Of a stretch of DNA of 10,455 nt, positions 1 to 7,698 are shown piece by piece. The notes beneath the pieces were generated by a model, which ran no database searches, was not told the DNA's origin, and was given only the letters and a program-made list of their open reading frames with translations. A program made the translations under genes and the position numbers. This DNA is from Gracilaria caudata (taxonomy: Eukaryota; Rhodophyta; Florideophyceae; Gracilariales; Gracilariaceae), in NCBI GenBank assembly GCA_030374735.1, contig JASCIV010000907.1, forward strand, positions 1-10,455, given 5' to 3'. The stretch's first letter is position 1. Every line of letters starts with the position of its first letter.

Positions 1-133
1 CAAAATAGACCTGGCCACTACATTTACGCCACGTCTACGACGTTTTTCCTTCTTTGATACGGCTTTTTCGTCCGCGGTGGAGATGCTCTAACATTACGCG
101 CCGTCGGCACCTTCCGTCATCCCCACCCCCGCC

Positions 134-772
134 ATGGCGCCCGCGTCCGTCTCCCTCCACGCAGCCTTCCTGACACCCACTGCCCTTCCCGCCGCGCGCG
201 CCCCCTCTTCCAACGGCGCCGTCGCACCGCCGTGCGCGCGGCCCGATACTGACAGCCTCGCCGCAGCCGGCACCCGTGCCCGCGCCGGTTGCATCACGAT
301 CGCCCCCGGTGCTGTACGAAGCGGTCATCATTGACGCCGGTCCCGCCGGACTTTCGCTCGCGAATGCACTTGGCGAGCGCGCGGTGCTCGTGTTCTGCGC
401 TCACGCAAACCTCAACATGCTGTGACGGAACAACTACGGCACCTGGCTCGACGACTTGCAGCCACTTGGTTTGTAAGACTGTCTCATGTGTGGCCTCGCA
501 CGTCTGTATATGTGCGCCGCGAAGGAAGCAAGCGCGTGCTTTCCCGCCAATACACGCGCGTCGACCGCCTAAAGCTCAAAGCTCGCCTCCTAGAACGCTG
601 CACCCACTCTAGTAACGTCACCTTTGCTGCCGACACCGTTTCATCTGTGCGCCATGAAGAGCAGGGTCTCAGTCACGTTAGGCTTCAGAACAATCCGCAA
701 CAGCCCGAACTGCAAGTCACTGCGCGTCTCGTGATCGATGCCACGGGACATTCCCTGATATTTGTCAATCCG
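134..772 (+). pseudogene. Lycopene cyclase (beta/epsilon type), broken 5' two thirds or less
   Basis: Lycopene cyclases are FAD-dependent plastid enzymes that close the end rings of lycopene to make carotenes. From the ATG at 134 the translation is an Ala/Pro/Ser/Arg-rich leader with no acidic stretch, as in a plastid transit peptide. The FAD-binding strand follows from 309 in a different frame (EAVIIDAGPAGLSLANAL), with the first Gly of the usual GxGPAG replaced by Asp at 333-335. Next comes the family hallmark NNYGTWLDDLQPLGL. After a one-base shift near 483-487 the frame reads HVWPRTSVYV, then RVDRLKLKARLL and ARLVIDATGHS. Stops lie at 423-425 (TGA, where the family usually has Trp before NNYG) and 474-476 (TAA). 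Similarity ends after about 772, so the substrate-binding and C-terminal half is absent. Family identity is firm; beta versus epsilon cannot be decided. The copy cannot be functional as written. Confidence 0.85.
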
Positions 773-1038
773 TCGTACCTTACCTTTGGAGAAGGCTTAA
801 GGCTGCGAATAAAACGAAGATACTTCGCAAGCTCGGCGACGCTTTTCTTATATAAAACAGGACGGTAAGTTACGAAACCGCTTCGTTGCCGTTTGTTTTC
901 TTTGACGAAAAGAGGTGTTTACAACTTACCTATAACAGTTATAGTACGCGTTTCTACTACGGGGGTATGCCTCCGACGGCGACACCAGAGAGATGCATAT
1001 CTCTAGAGATGCATGTGCAGTGTCGACATTGTTGGCAG
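773..1038. other. No gene recognised
   Basis: Only short uninformative frames are present. No continuation of the lycopene cyclase could be found in any forward frame. A 12-base perfect palindrome (atctctagagat, 999-1010) lies inside a short direct repeat of agagatgcat; it has no obvious function. Confidence 0.5.
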
Positions 1039-1506
1039 CTACAGATCAACTTCAATCAGTCGCTGCAAAGTAGATTCCTCCACGATGCTCTCGTATCTTG
1101 CCGCGAACGCCGTGAAAACCAATCCCTTCGTATGGCCCGCAATTCTCACCTCGCGCGCATAGCGCGGGCTGTTCACCGCCGTTCTGCTTTCAGAGCACTC
1201 CGTAAGCTTGCAGAACGACTTCATCATCATCGCAGAGCCGTTGTACAGCACCATATGCCCCGCTGTTGCGCAGCGTTTGTTTGAATGGCATAGAACCGAC
1301 GTCATGACGGCTCTCCGGAACGGTAGTTGCTGCGCACTGAATTGTTGTAGTAGATCCATTGCGATGCACACACGCGACTGCTCGTCTTCCACCAAGTTGT
1401 CTGCACTTACAGACTGCTCAGGAGATATATCGTCGTTTGATTCAGAGCCCGTTGCAATGTCGTGAGGCAGTGGTGTAGGGGAAAACCGTACCCGCCAGTC
1501 TTTCAT
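1039..1506 (-). CDS. Hypothetical protein, about 155 residues
   Basis: Open frame starting at an ATG (1506-1504); a GTG 63 bases further upstream would extend it, but ATG is the likelier eukaryotic start. The N-terminal 50 residues are acidic and Ser-rich (SESNDDISPEQSVSADN), and the rest is mixed with several Met, Cys and Ser residues. There is no transmembrane segment, signal peptide or motif I recognise. It lies downstream of, and on the opposite strand to, the broken lycopene cyclase. The forward strand over the same interval has two shorter frames that look less protein-like. It could be a real small gene, an exon, or chance. Confidence 0.3.
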   Translation of the reverse strand: MKDWRVRFSPTPLPHDIATGSESNDDISPEQSVSADNLVEDEQSRVCIAMDLLQQFSAQQLPFRRAVMTSVLCHSNKRCATAGHMVLYNGSAMMMKSFCKLTECSESRTAVNSPRYAREVRIAGHTKGLVFTAFAARYESIVEESTLQRLIEVDL

Positions 1507-1569
1507 GTTATCTAAACAGCCTGCGCTTGAATTGATTCGAATTGACACCAATATACGGCGCTGGCACAC

Positions 1570-2063
1570 AGCTAATTGAAATGTAAAGCGTTCTTACTGT
1601 TGTAGATGACTAACAGTGGCCTTTGCCCCGGGTGAAGCCCAGTTGTATGTTACTACTTGAACTATGTCTCTGGTCTTTGCAGCCGCACACAACACATATA
1701 ATGTTCACAGACATAAAAGGTTTACATGTGCCCCACTCCGAATGTTCTGTTTCGAATGGGGCTCCCAATGTCATGGTGATTATTGATTCATTGTGCTCCG
1801 CACCTACTTGAAATGAAAACATTCACGAAGTACGTGAATCTCCTGTCAGCTTCTCGATTTCTCTCAGTTTTCTTCACCCCGAAGATACATAGAGAGCGAT
1901 GCGTTGTAGAAAACAGCACTTGCATGGTATCGATTGGATATTTTTGAGCTGAAATGTAGGAAACTTGCGAGAGAGAATGTGAGAGGGAGGAAGAGAACGC
2001 CAAAATGTTGAAACCATTATTGACAACGAATGCAGAGACAGAGCGTGGGATATCTTGCTCCGT
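1570..2063. other. Gene-free interval
   Basis: This is noticeably more AT-rich than its flanks, with only short frames on both strands and none that resembles a protein family. It separates the ORF ending at 1039 from the membrane-protein gene that ends at 2064. No clear terminator, TATA box or repeat was seen. Confidence 0.5.
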
Positions 2064-2885
2064 TCATGCTTCAGCATAAATAGCTGTGCACACCTCGTTT
2101 AAAACTCGGTGCCGTACACAAGGGTATGAAGCCAAATATGTGTTCCCTACAGCGACATCTATGACTCTGCCACCTACGACAAGAGCACATGCATGATCAC
2201 CATCGTAGCGGGCGGCGTAGGATGTAGTCAACAACGGCTTTTGGAACGTTGATGAACGTGAACCATCCGAAACGCGAGCAACAGTTCCTCTGTCTGTGGA
2301 ACACACCTGAAGCTTCCCAGCAACTATAACTGGGGGAGACTGATTGGCACTGAATCGGAGTTGAGCATTCCTGCGACTTGCGATCAGAAGCGGATGAAGC
2401 ATTGGCCATAACCATGCGAGCAGCTTGGCTAGAAGCAGAATGCGAGAAGTAGGGAAGAGATGTAGAATACCAAGAACTAAAACTGAGATCAGAACTCTGT
2501 CCAGTGCGGTTGACGGCGGACCAAAATGGCGTCGAAACTGCTGGACTGTTGGAAGTACAGGCAGCAAAGATGGCAGCAGTGTGGGATGCAACCTTCGAAT
2601 CTTCGCTGTCACAATTGCTCGCTGCGTGTTATTTGTAGGTGTGGGTGTTGGCACGGCGTTGCTTAAGGCGGGGAAACGTGGGCACACAAGTGAGCGCGAA
2701 GTGATGGGCAAAATCGGGCTAAAGTTCAAGAAGCCGAGGTATCTGACGTCCTTATTTGTCACCCCTGACAGACTCAAACGACACCTGCCGCCATTATTTG
2801 AACCTCGCATCGCCCGCTTCCATTGCGCCACACTGAGGCCCTGGTCAAACCATAGTCGTCGAACATCTTGGAACTCCCGTACCAT
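2064..2885 (-). CDS. Membrane protein resembling a conserved cyanobacterial/plastid family
   Basis: Intact 273-residue frame from an ATG at 2885. The first 90 residues are basic and Ser/Thr/Pro-rich with few acids, consistent with an organelle-targeting leader; a second Met at residue 26 could also be the start. A hydrophobic hairpin follows (about 131-169), interrupted by FPTSR, and leads into LAWLWPMLHPLL and RRNAQLR (171-177). The C-terminal third ends with a YLASYPCVRHRVLNEV stretch. The order of paired hydrophobic segments, WLWP..., an R-N-x-x-L-R motif, a soluble domain and a terminal Y-P-x-x-R block matches my recollection of a cyanobacterial and plant chloroplast family often mislabelled as a phosphate ABC transporter permease, whose function is unknown to me. 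It is one of the few undamaged frames here. The family call is a resemblance judged by eye, not a search result. Confidence 0.5.
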   Translation of the reverse strand: MVREFQDVRRLWFDQGLSVAQWKRAMRGSNNGGRCRLSLSGVTNKDVRYLGFLNFSPILPITSRSLVCPRFPALSNAVPTPTPTNNTQRAIVTAKIRRLHPTLLPSLLPVLPTVQQFRRHFGPPSTALDRVLISVLVLGILHLFPTSRILLLAKLLAWLWPMLHPLLIASRRNAQLRFSANQSPPVIVAGKLQVCSTDRGTVARVSDGSRSSTFQKPLLTTSYAARYDGDHACALVVGGRVIDVAVGNTYLASYPCVRHRVLNEVCTAIYAEA

Positions 2886-3028
2886 TGTCGTCCGGTACGA
2901 ACACGGCTTCCTATTTCGTACGCGATAACTAATCTGAAGCCTGCCTTGTCCGTATCATTGAACATCTCTTTAGGAAATCGTGCCCTTGGTCGTCCAGGTA
3001 GCATGGCTGCAAGCTGTGGTACCCATCT

Positions 3029-3733
3029 TCATAAAGGCAGGTCACCTGTTCGATCAGCAGTATAAAAGCCGGCATAAAAAGGACCCATGGGAAGAATATC
3101 GGTTAGAAAGAGTGGAATATGATCCCGAGTCGGATGAATACCGTATGTGTCCATGGCGGCATTGAGTTCATTCTCCTGAGCGAAATCCTTCTCAGACTTC
3201 ATGCATGCCACTTTCAGAACACCGCATTCACGCAAGTAGTATTTCTGAGACTTCATCCATGGATGCAATAACACAGAACCGTCTCGTTTAAGACGCTCAT
3301 TATGAATGCAGCAAACTTTGTCCTCAAAGTTGTCCTCGTTCCAATACATCTCCAACATGAAAGACGGCTTTTCTGCAGGGCGAGATTTTGGTTTTTGGAA
3401 CTTGAGGTATTCGACCAAAGGGGTCTGAGGATCACTGTTTTTGTACAGCAACCGTAATCTTTCCCGATTCTTTCGCATCCTGCGGTGATTGTCGGTGTCC
3501 GTCTTCACTTTAGTTACCGAGGAGAAGACTGCGCTTCGGATATTGGGGATCGGAAAGGCATCTGCACCACTTTTCGTTGAATGCGCTACCTTCCCCGAAG
3601 ACCCATCGACATTGTAACTGTCCGAAACATACTCGGACAAGCCAGAAAACTCAAGAAAGGCGCCGACAATGATAAAAATAGAAGCAAAGCGCAGCGCGTT
3701 TTCAAGTTGCGAACTCCACAACAGTTGTTGCAT
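3029..3733 (-). CDS. Hypothetical signal-anchor (type II membrane) protein
   Basis: Intact 234-residue frame from an ATG at 3733. Residues 11-30 form one hydrophobic segment (ALRFASIFIIVGAFLEFSGL), so the protein is probably a signal-anchored secretory-pathway protein with a lumenal domain. A Ser/Lys-rich stem follows, then a charged region (RRMRKNRERLRLL), and then a domain with evenly spaced Trp, Cys and Tyr. I do not recognise the family; a glycan-modifying Golgi enzyme would fit this architecture, but that is only a guess. The frame ends at 3029. One other frame continues sensibly just downstream (LYEDGYHSLQPCYLDDQG), so the real protein may be longer and cut by a one-base shift. The third reverse frame is also open from 3004 to 2774. 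Its first 32 bases overlap the end of the FkbM fragment. Confidence 0.5.
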   Translation of the reverse strand: MQQLLWSSQLENALRFASIFIIVGAFLEFSGLSEYVSDSYNVDGSSGKVAHSTKSGADAFPIPNIRSAVFSSVTKVKTDTDNHRRMRKNRERLRLLYKNSDPQTPLVEYLKFQKPKSRPAEKPSFMLEMYWNEDNFEDKVCCIHNERLKRDGSVLLHPWMKSQKYYLRECGVLKVACMKSEKDFAQENELNAAMDTYGIHPTRDHIPLFLTDILPMGPFYAGFYTADRTGDLPL

Positions 3734-4001
3734 TTCTCTCTAGCACATTCTTCATCGTCGTGCAGCGTGCATTAATCAGAGGTACCTCGATACCCTTCTT
3801 CTCGAAGTCTTTGGCGTGCTTGTAAGTTTCTCCGATAATCCCACCCAAGCCACTTTTCAATCCAAACTTCACAGACTGGCCATCAGTGCTGCCCACACAG
3901 GTAGGAACCAAGTGACACGACCTATGGCGGTACAACTGCTCATGAAACGCAGGATTTGCCTCTACGCAGACGCCCTGCCACCCAAGACAACGATCCAGAA
4001 A
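3702..4001 (-). pseudogene. FkbM-family (Methyltransf_21) methyltransferase fragment
   Basis: The open frame begins after a TGA at 4004-4002 and reads FLDRCLGWQGVCVEANPAFH, followed by a Val/Cys/Gly strand (LVPTCVGSTDG), a GLGGIIG loop and ARCTTMKNVLERN. This is the core order of FkbM SAM-dependent methyltransferases: a GW-x-G-V-C-V-E-x-N-P motif with the acidic residue that contacts the cofactor ribose, then the next strands and the threonine-rich TLxxLL element. The upstream D-x-G-A/x-x-G loop and the downstream D-x-E-G-x-E block are both missing. The frame closes at 3702 and no other frame continues the domain. It starts only about 30 bases from the divergent hnRNP-like ATG, so no promoter and no 5' half can fit there. 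It is a fragment without plausible activity. The original substrate was probably a sugar or small-molecule hydroxyl, as is common in the family. Confidence 0.7.
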
Positions 4002-4032
4002 TCATCTGGGTCGTGCTGAGGCGAGTCGTCAT

Positions 4033-5564
4033 ATGCAAACTTCCAACAAACGTGAGTTGAGCGCGCCTTCTCTTGATTTCGTTTGTGTGTGTGTGCACGC
4101 TTTTATGCGTTGCTGACAGTTCTTGATGTGCTTGTTTTGTGAATGCGTAGGCAAATCTTCTTCGGGCTCTTTTGGAAGACAGCGTGCGAATCGACAGGGG
4201 AAAGAGGCCAACGGAGGCGGCAGTGGTGCTGGATATCAGCCAAACGCGGCGAGCTCAAGTGGGTACTCGTACGTGGTGAAAGTGAGCGGACTGGCAGCGC
4301 ACACGCGCGGCGATGAGCTTTTGCCACTGGTTCATGACATTGAAGTGGTGGGCAACGGCATCCACGTGGTGAGGACAAGCGATGGCGAATGCAGCGGAGA
4401 CGCATTTGTGGAAGTGGTTTCGGAGAGCTGGGCAAAGAAACTGATAGCTCGCTCTGGGGGCGTGGTGCATTCGACAGGGGCGGACGGACGCGTGGTGAGC
4501 TGTCGAGTGGAGATTGCGGAGAGCAACGCGAGCGAGATGAAAAGCTGCATGGGTGGACAAGGCAATGGGGCGGAGTGGAATTGGAATGGAGAGACTGTGG
4601 ACAGGGGGAATGGCTCTAAGGGTTTGTGCGCTAACGTATCACCATCATCAGCAGCGGCAGCAGCATCAGCGGCGTCGACGGCAACGGCAAGTGGTGCGGC
4701 GGCTGGTGCTTCGGGAATGAGGGCTGTGTGTAGTAGTAGTACGGGGAACGCAAGCGCGAAGCATGCGGGCAGTAACGAGTATTATGCGCGCGTTTGCGGC
4801 AAGGGAAGGGGCGACTTGCACATTGAAGATATCCGCTAGCTGTTTGAGCGCTTCGACATTGGCGACGAGGACGTGCAGTGGGTGACCAGTGAGGGAGGCG
4901 GTGGCGACGCGACGGAGGGCAACAAAATGGGTGGCAGGACGGCGAGCGTTGCGTTTCGTAGCAAGGAGCTGCGCGACGCGGCGGTGCACGGATGGCGCGG
5001 CGGCGGGAAAGAACGGTGGGCGGAGGTGAGCGTGGAGGAAGGCGCTGCGGGCGGCACGCGCGCGTGGGCGGCGGAGACGCGTCGTACGGTGAAGATGAGG
5101 GGACTGCCGTACAGCGCGACGGAGGAGGATATTGTGCGCTTCTTCAAAAGCTAAGGGTACGGCGCTCTGTCTGTGCGCGCGCGTGGGCGGTTGTGGTGGC
5201 GGATGTGCGGCTGCTGGCGCGTTACCTGATTACCAGCACTTAGGCGCGGCGCAGGAGCGCGGACGCGACAGAGAGGCGTCGGGAGCGAAAGGAAGTTAGC
5301 GAAGCCATGTCGGCGTTCGTGACGGCGACGAGCGCGTTTTGGCGGTAGCGCGGCGCGAGGCGAAGACGTGCGCTGAGCGCGCGCAGAGCGCCCTTCCAGA
5401 GGTGCGCAGGCGGCGACGACGAGTACAACTCGCGCGACGGCGCCGAGTACGACGCGCACCACGGCCTTTCGGACGAAGACGAGCTGCCGCGCGCCGCGGT
5501 GGTGGTACGCTACCAGCTGGAACGACTAGACTTCAACCTCCCTACAAACTTGGTCACGCCGTGA
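4033..5564 (+). pseudogene. hnRNP F/H-like RNA-binding protein with three RRMs, interrupted by stops
   Basis: Proteins of this class bind G-rich RNA through quasi-RRMs and regulate splicing. The ATG at 4033 starts a 19-base exon (MQTSNK plus one base) that joins in frame to 4151 after removal of the intron. RRM1 spans about residues 47-125 (YVVKVSGL, then SGDAFVEV in the RNP1 position). An Ala/Ser/Gly-rich linker leads to RRM2 from residue 217 (YYARVCG). RRM2 contains an in-frame TAG at 4837-4839 (residue 236), after which the same frame continues LFERFDIGDEDVQW to the end of the domain. RRM3 starts near residue 319 with the diagnostic VKMRGLPYSATEEDIVRFF and meets a TAA at 5152-5154. A different frame after 5390 (FQRCAGGDDEYNSRDG, ending at a TGA at 5562) looks like the sequence that follows RRM3, so the intervening part carries indels. 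TAG probably replaces a Glu codon (GAG). Identity is firm at the class level only. Confidence 0.75.
4052..4150 (+). other. Spliceosomal intron (99 bases)
   Basis: The 5' site is C|GTGAGT at 4051/4052, the branch-point candidate is ttgctgac at 4110-4117, and the 3' site is tgcgtag|GC at 4150/4151. A GT-rich stretch lies between the ends. Removal gives a phase-1 junction that forms an Arg codon and joins MQTSNK to KSSSGSFGRQ in the long open frame. The branch adenine sits about 34 bases before the acceptor, a normal distance. This is the clearest intron in the window. Confidence 0.75.
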
Positions 5565-5651
5565 AACCGCAGTAGCCGTGTCTATTTCAAGCGCCTCTCG
5601 CACCAAAAATTAGTCGCAGCCAAAACACCGGTGCTAAGCATCGGAAGGCCC

Positions 5652-5698
5652 CCGTGGACATCTGTGACACGAGAACCCCGTGTCACAACTGTCCACGG
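5652..5698. repeat. Near-perfect inverted repeat (hairpin)
   Basis: Two 20-base arms (5652-5671 ccgtggacatctgtgacacg and 5679-5698) pair at 18 of 20 positions, with one two-base bulge in the middle, around a 7-base loop (agaaccc). It sits between the end of the hnRNP-like remnant and the C-rich repeat region. It could be a small foldback element, the tip of a former inverted-repeat transposon, or an RNA hairpin. No target-site duplication was obvious. Confidence 0.8.
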
Positions 5699-5699
5699 C

Positions 5700-6640
5700 T
5701 GCCATCTCCTCCCCCACAACCGCCGGAAAACAGCCTGTCAACTTTTCCCCGCCACCCGCCGCCGCGGCCGCACCACAATCTGTCGCATCTCACACCGTCG
5801 TCCACTGCCATCCTCCGCCACCGTTGCACCAAATCAACGCCCTTTGCCGCCGCCACTCCACGCCAACGTCTCCTGAGCTACCGCGCCAGGCCACCGTCCG
5901 CCCGTCCGCTATCCTCTGCTACTGCTGCACCACACCACTGCCCACAGATCCGATGTCCTCGACCATTGCTCAGCCAGTCATTTGTCACCGATAAATGCCA
6001 TGATCCATCATTGCGCCAGATCCCTTTCAACCTAGAAGCCGTCCTACCCCATCGTTGCGCCAAATCACGCTCAACCCAGTTACTGCTTCAGATGACATGC
6101 TTTACCTCCGCTTGGCCGCGCCGCCGTTCGCGAAGCCCTTACCTCCCGCAAATGCTGCGCTGCGTTTCCCCCGTCTGCGCCGCGCCACCGTTCGCTGAGC
6201 TGCCGTCTCCTGCCACCGCTTCCCCCAGTTGCTTTCCGATGCCGCCTCTGCGCCGCGCTGCCATCCACTGAGTCGACGCCTCTCGCCATTGCTCCGCCGC
6301 CGCTGTTCTCCGCCACCGTTCTGCACCGTTGCCTGCCTCTGCCTCCTCTATGCGCCGCCGCCGTCCGCTGAGCCGCTGTCCCCCACCATGGCTGCGCCTC
6401 CGACGTTCTCCGTCACGGCTACGCGTGACAGCAGTCCACCACTGCCGCTGTGCCACAAACTCTTGAGATTACTCGCCGCCGTTTTCAAACACCCTGAACC
6501 ACCGTTCGCCGCCACCGCTGTGCAGCGAATTGCCACGCCCTGTACTGCCGTCGGCGGCCGCCATTGCACCGAACCCTGCCTCACGCTGAACCGCCGTGCA
6601 CGACCGCCACTGCGCCGCAGAAAGGAGTTTGTTGGGGCAT
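5700..6640. repeat. C-rich region with diverged tandem repeats
   Basis: The forward strand is rich in C and poor in G over about 900 bases. At 6113-6410 a unit of roughly 64-102 bases recurs about four times. Its core is tgcgccgcgccaccgttcgc followed by tgag, with the 12-base piece beginning at 6120, 6184, 6257 and 6357 and looser matches at 5890 and 6499. A second motif, ca(t/c)(c/t)gttgc(a/g)ccaaatc, recurs near 5818, 6007 and 6051. All six frames are open for long distances here because stop codons are rare in such sequence; the Pro/Ser/His/Arg-rich (forward) and Gly/Arg-rich (reverse) translations show no domain. I treat it as a decayed minisatellite-like tract, not a gene. Confidence 0.6.
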
Positions 6641-6880
6641 AATACTTTTTGAAGCGTAAGCTAACATTGGTGGAGGTTGCCTGATCAATGCGTGTGATTT
6701 TCGTGCATGGTGCAGCCCTGCTAGTTGTTCAACACTTCTCACGCGACTTTCGTCCTCTTCTGGACATTACGGATCTAATTTTTAATGGTGCACTAAACTG
6801 TCATATACGATTTCTAATTGAGGCTTAGGGCATTCGCAAGGTGTTCATGTTTTCATGGGTGCGTGGAACCGTTCTGGAGT
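6641..6880. other. Gene-free interval
   Basis: Composition drops abruptly to AT-rich after the C-rich repeats. There is no open frame of interest, no RNA gene and no clear regulatory motif on either strand. Confidence 0.5.
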
Positions 6881-7273
6881 TCAAATTTGGAGAACGTCAG
6901 CTCTATACGTAGACAATCTTTGCAGAACTCTGCGAAATTGCTGACATTGGCCGGCCGTTGAGGCCGATTCGCGCAAACGGGTAGAGTGTGCCCGAGCCCA
7001 GTCTAACAGACCATCCACTTCGTCCAGTATTGTGGATTGCGCTGCGACCATAATTTCCGTTGAATCATCGAGTGTCAGCAAAGGAGGGTCTTGGCGTGTG
7101 ATGTCCAACTCTAGTGTTGGTTGGAGTTCCGTCCGTGGTGCTAAGGTGATTTTTTCCTCGACAAAAGTGGGAACGAACTTATTAGCCTTGCGTTCAAACC
7201 GTAAAAATGGCGGCTTGCGACTGCAAACCAGATCACGGTATTCTGGACAGGAACGGCCGTGGAAGAGGTGCTT
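6881..7273 (-). CDS. Hypothetical protein fragment or internal/3' exon
   Basis: An open frame of 130 codons begins after a TGA at 7276-7274 and ends at a stop at 6881. It has no early Met (the first ATG comes about 70 codons in), so as it stands it is either a 3' exon or a truncated gene. The translation looks protein-like: a basic stretch (FLRFERKANKF), an acidic middle (LLTLDDSTEIM) and an amphipathic helical end (ILDEVDGLLDWARAHSTRL, then QFRRVLQRLS). The forward-strand frame over the same bases (7032-7343) is Ser/Arg-rich and less convincing. I do not recognise the family. Confidence 0.35.
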   Translation of the reverse strand, partial: KHLFHGRSCPEYRDLVCSRKPPFLRFERKANKFVPTFVEEKITLAPRTELQPTLELDITRQDPPLLTLDDSTEIMVAAQSTILDEVDGLLDWARAHSTRLRESASTAGQCQQFRRVLQRLSTYRADVLQI

Positions 7274-7698
7274 TCAGAACATGAAGCGACTCTTCAAAAA
7301 CGCAGGGCACGTACATTTCCAGACCACTGGGCTAGTCAAGTAAACATGATTATGTTCCCTTACACTGGCAAGCCTCCACTTTTTCACAAATCCCTTCCAC
7401 CAGCACGGCTTTTTGCGTGGCGGCTCGCACCTCACGCCGCTGGCGCTGAGCGTCATCGGCGCCGAGCCGCTGGACGCGTTGGCACTGCGCGACCCTTTTC
7501 GCGCTGCGCTGTTGGTGAGCTACGCCGCTGTATGCTATGGGTGTATTCCACTCGCGCGCGTCGCGCCGCTTTTTCGTTTTTTTCCGCTTTTTTTCCTTTC
7601 TTTTTGAATCTGCGGCTGTGTGCGCCCTTTTCTTTTCGTGTGGTGTGCTGTTTGCCTCTGTTTGCCTCCCCGCGAATGCGCGCGCGTCGATCGCGGGA
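7274..7698. other. Upstream region of the TOP6B remnant with no assigned gene
   Basis: Between the orphan frame and the TOP6B start. A forward frame over about 7400-7540 reads GFLRGGSHLTPLALSVIG and AEPLDALALRDPFRAALL, which is protein-like but unrecognised and closes at a stop after the pyrimidine tract. It could be the 3' piece of another degraded gene. Confidence 0.35.
7568..7606 (+). promoter_or_regulatory. Pyrimidine tract upstream of the TOP6B start
   Basis: A run of about 38 bases that is almost entirely T and C (ctttttcgtttttttccgc and following), with more T-rich sequence to about 7636. It ends some 60-90 bases before the ATG at 7699. It may be a promoter-proximal or 5'UTR element, or the tract of a splice acceptor. 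No TATA box was seen between it and the start. Confidence 0.3.

Noticed and set aside
989..1014. Palindrome atctctagagat with flanking direct repeat
   Set aside because: Too short to distinguish from chance and not next to any gene start.
2425..2928. Forward frame of 167 codons opposite the membrane protein
   Set aside because: The reverse frame has the hydrophobic pair and family-like motifs; the forward one is Arg-rich without motifs.
3061..3070. TATA-like tataaaa on the forward strand
   Set aside because: No forward gene begins within a plausible distance; it lies inside the reverse ORF.
4255..5462. Long reverse-strand frames opposite the hnRNP-like gene
   Set aside because: They are shadows of a GC-rich coding strand, rich in Arg/His/Ser and without any motif, while the forward frame has clear RRMs.
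5631..6642. Pro/Ser/Arg-rich ORFs of up to 205 codons
   Set aside because: All frames on both strands are open here because the repeats contain few stop codons; no domain or conserved block is visible.
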